Shown: positions 22,772-28,046 of the stretch, piece after piece | Layout of the letters: every line of letters starts with the position of its first letter | Position numbering within the stretch: the first letter of the stretch is position 1 | Source of the DNA: CAZNRY01 sp964575675 | Lineage (GTDB): Bacteria; Eisenbacteria; RBG-16-71-46; CAIMUX01; VGJL01 | Length of the DNA: 28,046 nucleotides | Direction: 5' to 3' | Assembly: GCA_964575675.1 (NCBI GenBank) | Contig: CAZNRY010000031.1 | Span: 1 to 28,046, forward strand | Notes under the pieces: model-generated | The model's input: only the letters and a program-made list of their open reading frames with translations | Database searches by the model: none | Told to the model about the DNA's origin: nothing | Program-made: the position numbers and the translations under genes

Positions 22772-23118
22772 GGCGCACCTCCCGCCGGCGGTATCTCCTC
22801 TGGAATGCGCTCAAGGGTGTTTCAACCCGAAATCAGCGCAAGAACCGAGGGTGTGCCCGGAGACCGCACGATCGCCGGTTTTGCCGGATGATCACAGGCT
22901 GCTCCACCATCTCTCGGACCAATCGGACAACACTAACAGCTCGCCGGCCGGACCGCCACATCGTCTTGCGCGCCTCGAAATCCCTGTCCCTTCCATGAAA
23001 CCCGTCCACCTTGCTGGATTTGCAGTTAGCGCGCCTGCTTCAACTCACCGTGCTGTAGAGGACTGGCAGGAAGCAGCTCTGAAGGGAGCGGAGAGTGGTG
23101 GCTCCCCGTCCGGCAGGC
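22772..23118. other. Intergenic stretch without a recognised gene
   Basis: This stretch lies between the start of the CsgG-like lipoprotein gene and the stop of the sugar dehydrogenase gene, both minus. I see the GGGAGG ribosome binding site for the lipoprotein (about 22778-22783) but no convincing promoter, terminator hairpin with T-tract, RNA gene or coding frame. It must hold the lipoprotein promoter if that gene is not read through from the dehydrogenase gene. Confidence 0.5.
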
Positions 23119-24615
23119 TCAGGGGATCCTTAAGATGCGCCGCGAGGTCCGCTCCCCTTCGATCGAGCAATACACGAAGTAGACCCCGGCGGGAAGGGGA
23201 TCTCCGCTCTCATCCTCGCCATCCCACTTGATCGTCCGGCGGCCCGCGTCCCATCTCTCCTGCGCCAGGCGGCGGACGTTGCGTCCCGCGACATCGATGA
23301 CGATCAACTCGACCTCCCCCGGTCGCGGGATCTCGAACTCGAAGGCGGTCGATTCGCTGAAGGGATTCGGGCGGGCTGGCGAGACTAACAGGCGCAGTTC
23401 GTTCGGGCCTTGCTCGGCGCTCGCAGGAGATGGCCGGAGCTTGTAGATCTCTCCGTCGGTGCCGTTTCCTCGGTCGACGATGTAGATTTCGCCGTTGCCG
23501 TCCTCGCCGAAGGCCGCGATTGCTCCGATGGAAAGTCCACCGCCGGGAGCCAGCTCCGCGGTGCGCTCCAGGAGTTCGGTAACCGCCGCCCCGTCGTAGC
23601 GGAGGGACCAGACCTGGTTACTGCAGAAGTCGGCGAACAGGTAACTGCCCGAGAGCGAGGGGATCTCGCTGCCCCGGTAGACCGAGCCGCCCGTGATCGA
23701 GCATCGCCACGGCGTGCCGCCGTGGGAGTACTCGTAGATCGGAAGGATCAGGCTGCCGTCGTTGCACGCGCTCGGCGGGTTGTAGCAGTGCGCGCCCTCC
23801 ATCCGCCTCCAGCCGTAGTTGAGCCCTCCCGATGAACCGGCAGGCTCGAAGTCGATCTCTTCCCAGCTTGACTGACCGACGTCGGCGATCCACAGATCGC
23901 CCGTCAAGCGATCGAAGCTCCAGCGATAGGGGTTGCGCAGTCCCTTGGCCCAGATCTCGTCGAGGGGAAGACCGGGTCCGGCGAAGGGGTTCGTGGGCGG
24001 AATCGCATAGGGGGGCGCCCCGTCGACGTCGATGCGCAGCATCTTGCCGAGGAGGGTGGCGTCGTCCTGAGCCCGGTCCTGCGGATCGCCGGATGAACCG
24101 CCGTCGCCCATCCCGGCGTAGAGATAGCCGTCGAGGGGACCGAATCGGATCGTGCCGCCGTTGTGGTTCGAGTACGGCTGGGCGATTGTGAGGACGATCA
24201 CCGCGCTGCCCGGGTCCGCGATGTCGGGGTCGCCGGAAACGGAGTAGCGGACGATGACGGTGTCGTCCGAAATGTCTGTGTAGTTCAGGAAGAACCAGCC
24301 GTTCGCTGGGTAGTCCGGATGAAACGCCATGCCGAGCAAGCCCCGCTCGTCGTTGCCCCCGATGTCGGGAATCAGGGCATCGATATCGAGGAAGGGGGCC
24401 GGCAGGACGCTTCCCCCTCGCAGGATCTTGATCACGCCGCGCTGCTCGACGATGAAGAGCCGGTCGTCGCCCTCAGGGGCGGTGGCGTAGATCGGACGCG
24501 ACAACCCGGACGCCACGCGTTCGGATGCGATGCCGGCGGCCAGGGAAGTCGTAGAGACGGCCGGCAAGGCTTGTGATGCGGCGAAAAGGACCGCGAAGCG
24601 AGCGGTTGTTCTCAT
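23119..24615 (-). CDS. Secreted PQQ-dependent sugar dehydrogenase family protein with FlgD-like C-terminal domain
   Basis: A 498-residue exported six-bladed propeller of the soluble glucose/sorbosone dehydrogenase (GSDH) family, which oxidises sugars with PQQ. Landmarks are RPIYATAPEGDDRLFIVEQ, ERGLLGMAFHPDYPANGWFFLNY, NHNGGTIRFGPLDGYLYAGMGDGG with a likely catalytic H151, RNPYRWSFDRLTGDLWIADVG and LNYGWRRMEG (runs quoted in part). From about residue 412 a separate domain begins PARPNPFSES and ends with DGEDESGDPLPAGVYFVY, the FlgD-like/T9SS type A sorting-like fold. ATG 24615 is chosen: GGAGG lies six bases before it, and a signal peptide follows at once. The substrate cannot be named, and PQQ use is a family expectation. 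No link to the T6SS is seen. Confidence 0.85.
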   Translation of the reverse strand: MRTTARFAVLFAASQALPAVSTTSLAAGIASERVASGLSRPIYATAPEGDDRLFIVEQRGVIKILRGGSVLPAPFLDIDALIPDIGGNDERGLLGMAFHPDYPANGWFFLNYTDISDDTVIVRYSVSGDPDIADPGSAVIVLTIAQPYSNHNGGTIRFGPLDGYLYAGMGDGGSSGDPQDRAQDDATLLGKMLRIDVDGAPPYAIPPTNPFAGPGLPLDEIWAKGLRNPYRWSFDRLTGDLWIADVGQSSWEEIDFEPAGSSGGLNYGWRRMEGAHCYNPPSACNDGSLILPIYEYSHGGTPWRCSITGGSVYRGSEIPSLSGSYLFADFCSNQVWSLRYDGAAVTELLERTAELAPGGGLSIGAIAAFGEDGNGEIYIVDRGNGTDGEIYKLRPSPASAEQGPNELRLLVSPARPNPFSESTAFEFEIPRPGEVELIVIDVAGRNVRRLAQERWDAGRRTIKWDGEDESGDPLPAGVYFVYCSIEGERTSRRILRIP

Positions 24616-24652
24616 GAAAACCTCCATCCGGACCAAGCCTCCGATCCACTGC

Positions 24653-24658
24653 AGTATA
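24653..24658 (-). promoter_or_regulatory. Possible -10 element for the sugar dehydrogenase gene
   Basis: On the minus strand TATACT matches five of six bases of the sigma-70 -10 consensus and would give a leader of about 30 bases before the ATG at 24615. No good -35 hexamer sits at 16-18 bases, so this is weak. Confidence 0.3.
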
Positions 24659-24763
24659 AGGATGTTGACTCGTTCGATACAGATGTGATTATTCACCTAT
24701 CGCATCGTGGTCGGGGCGGGTTCCGGCGGAACCGAAAGAAGGGCAAAGGCCTACCCGGACCCG

Positions 24764-24792
24764 TTTACCTGGCTTTCGGCTTCTGGTACAAT
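24764..24792 (+). promoter_or_regulatory. Sigma-70-like promoter of the metalloprotease gene
   Basis: TTTACC (24764-24769) and TACAAT (24787-24792) are separated by exactly 17 bases, matching four and five of six consensus positions. Transcription would start near 24799, giving a leader of about 120 bases before the ATG at 24918. It is the best promoter match I found in this window. Confidence 0.6.
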
Positions 24793-24917
24793 GGGCTGCG
24801 GGACCGAAATCGATGAGTGTACGACCGGAGTTCCTTCCTCAGACGCGCGGGAGGGACTCCGACAGCCTAGAGCAGGCATCTCACCGCTCAGTCTCCGGGC
24901 GGTGGAAAGGAGAGGGG

Positions 24918-27869
24918 ATGTTGTCTCGTCACGTGAAGCTGCTGGTCATAGCCGCGCTCCTCGCAGGGTTCTGCGGGAGCGCCCAGGCCTTCTTGCCGGT
25001 CGACGAACGCTCGGACCTGATGATTCCAAGGCCGGGAGCAGGGCGGGCCCCGCTCTGGCAAACGGAGGCATTGCGGGCGGACGAACACCCCGAGGCCGCG
25101 CTCTTCGAGGCCCGATGCGGGGAGGGATGGAGCTATCAGTGGGACTTGTTGATGGGGACGCCCCACGCGGTCTACGGCCCGGGAGTGCAGCTAGCGACAG
25201 GCCTCCTGACGAACGAAACCGAGGTTGAGGCGGTAGCGCGGGCCTTCGTGGACGAGAACCGCGCCCTGCTCGGAGTTGACCCGGCGGACCTTCGAGTCCG
25301 ATCGGTCGTCAACGCGTTGGGCAAGTGGGGGGTCGTCTTCGACCAAATCCACGGCGGGATCGAGGTCGAGGATGCTCGGCTGCGCCTCCTGATGACCGAA
25401 GGGGGCCGTCTCTACTACTTCGGATCCGATTGGCACCCCGGCATCTCGATCGGGGTCACGCCAGCCCTCGATCGCAGCGACGCCCTGCAGCGGGCGGGCC
25501 GGGCCGTCGGCTTTGTCGCCAGCAGGGACACCGAGGAAGATGCGGAGCTCAGGATCCTTCCGGTTCCAGACGGCGAAGGGCTTGTCTATCGGCTCGTTTG
25601 GCGGACGAGGCAGCGCGTGGCTGAGCCGTTCGGTATCTGGGTGTCGTACGTCGATGCGCAGGATGGATCGATCCGGTGGCGCTTTGACGATGTCCAGTAT
25701 GTGAACGTTGTCGGGACGACAATGGCCAACGTGGAGGATTTCGGGTACTGCTACGGGGAGCAGGACCGCCCGATGCCAAACATGAAGGTATCGGTGACGG
25801 GCGGCAGCTCGGGTTACTCGGACCAGACCGGGGCCTACGACATCGCAAACGCGGGAACCGCTCCGGTAACGGTTACGGCCCAGCTCGACGGGCGTTGGAT
25901 CAACGTGAACGACTTGCTCGACGGCGATGCAACGTTCACCGGTACCGCGACCCCGGGGGTTCCATTCGAGATCCGCTGGAGCGACCTGAGCGCCAACGAC
26001 GCGGAGCGGGACGCCTATCTGCACGGAAACAGGATCCACGATCTGGTGAAGCACTACGACCCCGCCTGGACGCCGCCCGACTACCGGATGACGGCCACCG
26101 TGAACATCAACTCGACCTGCAATGCCTATTGGGACGGCAGCTCGATCAACTTCTACCGCGCCGGCGGCGGATGCGGGAACACGGGGCAGATGGGGGACGT
26201 CATCTATCATGAGTACGGGCACGGCATGACGCAGTGGATCTACGGGGGCAATCCGGCTGACGTCGGCGAAGGGAACTCCGACATAGCCGCCTTCCTCATC
26301 GACAACAACCCGATCGTCGGCGAGGGGTTCTATCTGGACAACTGCGCGAGCGGGATCCGGACCGCCGACAACACCTTCCGCTATCCCGACGACTACGTCG
26401 CGGGCGCGATCCATGCGAACGGGCAGATCGTTTCGGGATTCTGGTGGGACGCCCGCGAGATCCTGTTGCCGATTTACGGCGAGGAAGGAACGCGCGATAT
26501 CCTCTGGATGAACTGGCACATGGGACGCAGGACGCTTCAGCCGACCACGATGCCCGACCAGGTCCAGACGGCCTTCCTGATGGACGACGATGACGGGAAC
26601 CTGACAAACGGCACGCCCCACTACTATGCCTTCTGTCCGGCGGCGGAGAATCATGGGTTCACTCCCCCGGGGCCCGTCCCCGTCCTGTCGATCGCGCACA
26701 ACCCGATGCACAACCAGATCTACGACGGCGCCCCGGAGCAGATCATTGCGAGTTTCACCTCGAGCGCCGCGGCGATCGATCCGGCGAGCGTGAAGCTGCG
26801 CTACTCTGTGAACGCCGGTGCAGTGACGGAGACGCCGATGACGCCGACGGCGAATCCGGATGAGTATTCGGGCGAGATCCCCGCCTTCCCGGTGGCGTCG
26901 GTGATCGGCTACTCGATGGTCGCTCGCGACGCGCTGAACAACGGCGGCGCCTATCCTCCCGCCTACTGCACGCCGGCCGAGCCGGCCGGCACGAGTCCGT
27001 TCTACATCGTCACGGTCCTCGACGAGATGGAGTCCGTGACGGGCTGGACCGTCGGAGCCGTTGGGGACAACGCGACCACGGGAATCTGGGTGCGCGTGGA
27101 CCCGAACGGGACGGGCGCTCAGCCCGAGGACGATCAAACGCCATCCCCGGGGGTTGCGGCCTGGATCACGGGGCAGTGCGCTCCGGGATGCGGATTGGGC
27201 GACAGCGACGTCGACGGAGGGAAGACGACCCTGACGAGTCCGCTCTACGATCTCACCGGCGCGTCAACGGCCAAGGTCGTCTACTACCGCTGGTACTCGA
27301 ACGACGCCGGGGCCGCTCCAGGGACAGACTACTGGGTCGTGGACGCCACGAACGACGACGGCGCGAACTGGGTCAGCGTCGAGAACACGAATGTCTCGGC
27401 CGCGGCGTGGACGCCGATCGAGGCCGATCTGAACGCGCTGATGGGGGCGGCGCCCGCCCTCGTCAAGTTCCGCTTCATCGCCAGCGACCTCGCCGACGGT
27501 TCGCTCGTGGAGGCGGGGGTCGACGAGTTCATGATCATGGTGGACTATGCGACCGACGCTCCCGATGAAACGGCCGCCGGGGGCGGCGCGAAGTTCCATC
27601 TCGCGCCGGCCCGGCCGAACCCCTTCGAGCGGGGGACCGATCTCGCCTTCGAGATCCCGGCGCCCGCAACCGTTACGGTCCAGGTCTTCGACGTCGAGGG
27701 CAAGACGGTCCAGACGCTCGCCGAGGGACAGTTCTTCGGAGGGGGCCGGCACGTGCTTCATTGGGACGGGAAGGACCGAAGCGGCCACGAAGCGGCTTCC
27801 GGGGTCTACTACGCGAGACTCGTGACTGCGGGCTTCTCGGGGAGCCGGAAACTGGTTCTCCAACGGTAG
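24918..27869 (+). CDS. Secreted thermolysin/fungalysin-like zinc metalloprotease with FlgD-like C-terminal domain
   Basis: A 983-residue exported protease. The ATG at 24918 has AAGGAG just upstream and begins a clear signal peptide ending near AQA (residue 23). An FTP-type propeptide region (about 85-210) includes VFDQIHGGIEVEDARLRLLM. Next comes a carboxypeptidase-regulatory-like beta segment (about 290-330). The gluzincin site has HEYGH at 431-435 with E451 in GEGNSDI as the third zinc ligand, as in M36/M4 peptidases. Beta-sandwich domains follow (about 590-880), then PARPNPFERG and a FlgD-like end (HWDGKDRSGHEAASGVYYA) closing at the stop. It probably degrades extracellular protein for nutrition. 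The propeptide indicates secretion as an inactive precursor. The exact MEROPS family is uncertain. Confidence 0.85.
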   Translation: MLSRHVKLLVIAALLAGFCGSAQAFLPVDERSDLMIPRPGAGRAPLWQTEALRADEHPEAALFEARCGEGWSYQWDLLMGTPHAVYGPGVQLATGLLTNETEVEAVARAFVDENRALLGVDPADLRVRSVVNALGKWGVVFDQIHGGIEVEDARLRLLMTEGGRLYYFGSDWHPGISIGVTPALDRSDALQRAGRAVGFVASRDTEEDAELRILPVPDGEGLVYRLVWRTRQRVAEPFGIWVSYVDAQDGSIRWRFDDVQYVNVVGTTMANVEDFGYCYGEQDRPMPNMKVSVTGGSSGYSDQTGAYDIANAGTAPVTVTAQLDGRWINVNDLLDGDATFTGTATPGVPFEIRWSDLSANDAERDAYLHGNRIHDLVKHYDPAWTPPDYRMTATVNINSTCNAYWDGSSINFYRAGGGCGNTGQMGDVIYHEYGHGMTQWIYGGNPADVGEGNSDIAAFLIDNNPIVGEGFYLDNCASGIRTADNTFRYPDDYVAGAIHANGQIVSGFWWDAREILLPIYGEEGTRDILWMNWHMGRRTLQPTTMPDQVQTAFLMDDDDGNLTNGTPHYYAFCPAAENHGFTPPGPVPVLSIAHNPMHNQIYDGAPEQIIASFTSSAAAIDPASVKLRYSVNAGAVTETPMTPTANPDEYSGEIPAFPVASVIGYSMVARDALNNGGAYPPAYCTPAEPAGTSPFYIVTVLDEMESVTGWTVGAVGDNATTGIWVRVDPNGTGAQPEDDQTPSPGVAAWITGQCAPGCGLGDSDVDGGKTTLTSPLYDLTGASTAKVVYYRWYSNDAGAAPGTDYWVVDATNDDGANWVSVENTNVSAAAWTPIEADLNALMGAAPALVKFRFIASDLADGSLVEAGVDEFMIMVDYATDAPDETAAGGGAKFHLAPARPNPFERGTDLAFEIPAPATVTVQVFDVEGKTVQTLAEGQFFGGGRHVLHWDGKDRSGHEAASGVYYARLVTAGFSGSRKLVLQR

Positions 27870-27896
27870 GACGGGCGGTTCCGGCCGGCTGATACT

Positions 27897-27941
27897 GGGG
27901 GGGGGGGGGGGAAAGCCCCCCCCCGTGTTCTGGGGGGGGGG
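27897..27941. other. Poly-G / poly-C tract, probably a sequencing or assembly artefact
   Basis: Fifteen Gs (27897-27911), GAAAG spacing, nine Cs (27916-27924) and ten more Gs (27932-27941) occur just after the last gene and before the scaffold end; further G and C runs continue to 28046. Such runs are seen when low-quality read ends are assembled. No gene is supported from 27870 to the end. Confidence 0.7.
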
Positions 27942-28046
27942 CCCGACCCCAACTAACCACGGGCCCCTGGGCGGCCGAAAACGGAACCCCCGGAGCATCT
28001 TTGCACCCTGAACCCCCCCGCCCCGGGGGGGGGATCCGTAAAACTA

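Larger units (their letters stand above)
24616..24917. promoter_or_regulatory. Divergent intergenic region between two secreted-protein genes
   Basis: Starts of the dehydrogenase (minus) and protease (plus) genes face away from each other across 302 bases. The region holds both ribosome binding sites, the plus-strand promoter at 24764-24792, and a possible minus-strand -10 element TATACT (24653-24658), whose -35 is poor. No coding frame with protein-like composition is seen. Confidence 0.6.

Noticed and set aside
21246..22891. Two long plus-strand frames opposite the CsgG-like lipoprotein gene
   Set aside because: Their translations are Ser/Arg/Pro-rich without motifs, while the minus strand has a lipoprotein signal, TPR-like helices and a peptidoglycan-binding motif.
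22861..22893. Possible terminator around the CCGG...CCGG sequence
   Set aside because: Only four bases pair well, with mismatches beyond, and no T-tract follows on either strand.
23119..24615. Sugar dehydrogenase as a T6SS effector
   Set aside because: It has its own signal peptide and FlgD-like sorting-type domain and lies outside both T6SS operons.
25191..27137. Long open frame of 648 codons antisense to the metalloprotease gene
   Set aside because: It is a GC-rich shadow frame: it lies fully inside a well-supported gene and its translation is Arg/Val/His-rich with no domain pattern.
27897..27924. G-run/GAAA/C-run hairpin as a transcription terminator
   Set aside because: There is no T-tract, and homopolymers of this length at a scaffold end are better explained as an artefact.

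Overview
The window is an assembled metagenomic-type scaffold: it has a ten-base N gap at 19479-19488, a poly-G/poly-C end after about 27897, and an apparent join of two different genomes near 963-976. Positions 1 to about 966 carry three minus-strand proteobacterial-type fragments: the end of an ABC-F ATPase, a small membrane protein and the start of thioredoxin 2 (trxC). This stretch looks less GC-rich than the rest. From about 966 onward the DNA is GC-rich and coherent. Its two secreted proteins at the right end carry a PARPNPF-type FlgD-like C-terminal domain, common in Candidatus Eisenbacteria and other FCB-group relatives. That lineage is an inference; no rRNA or marker gene is present.

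Positions 965-13126 are a plus-strand type VI secretion (T6SS) operon: tssF (only the last 125 codons survive the join), tssG (interrupted by one in-frame TGA), clpV/tssH, a CsgG-like secreted protein coupled to clpV by an ATGA overlap, vgrG/tssI with a 24-octad needle, a DUF6484 protein, a DUF2169 protein, a ketosynthase-fold protein that has lost its catalytic residues, a DUF4150 PAAR-like protein with a C-terminal Tox-GHH2 nuclease domain, and a beta-propeller that may be its immunity partner. The logic is a spike-loading and effector cassette placed directly behind baseplate and recycling genes.

Positions 13136-22771 run on the minus strand and converge on that operon with only nine bases between the stop codons. 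Read in transcription order they encode a CsgG-like lipoprotein with an inserted peptidoglycan-binding motif, an outer-membrane beta-barrel candidate, a class I methyltransferase (containing the N gap), a TssB-TssC-type fusion, a DUF922 putative zinc protease, a second TssC-like protein, and a TIGR02270 HEAT-like protein. Two divergent sheath-like proteins with a metalloprotease between them are the most unusual part of the window. No tssJ, tssL, tssM, tssK, tssA, tssE or hcp is seen here. They may lie beyond the join. The two CsgG-like proteins and the barrel are the only visible candidates for envelope attachment.

Positions 23119-27869 hold a divergent pair of secreted proteins: a PQQ-type sugar dehydrogenase family protein (minus) and a thermolysin/fungalysin-like metalloprotease (plus), both ending in the FlgD-like domain. 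A good sigma-70-like promoter lies before the protease. No tRNA, rRNA, CRISPR array or insertion sequence was recognised.
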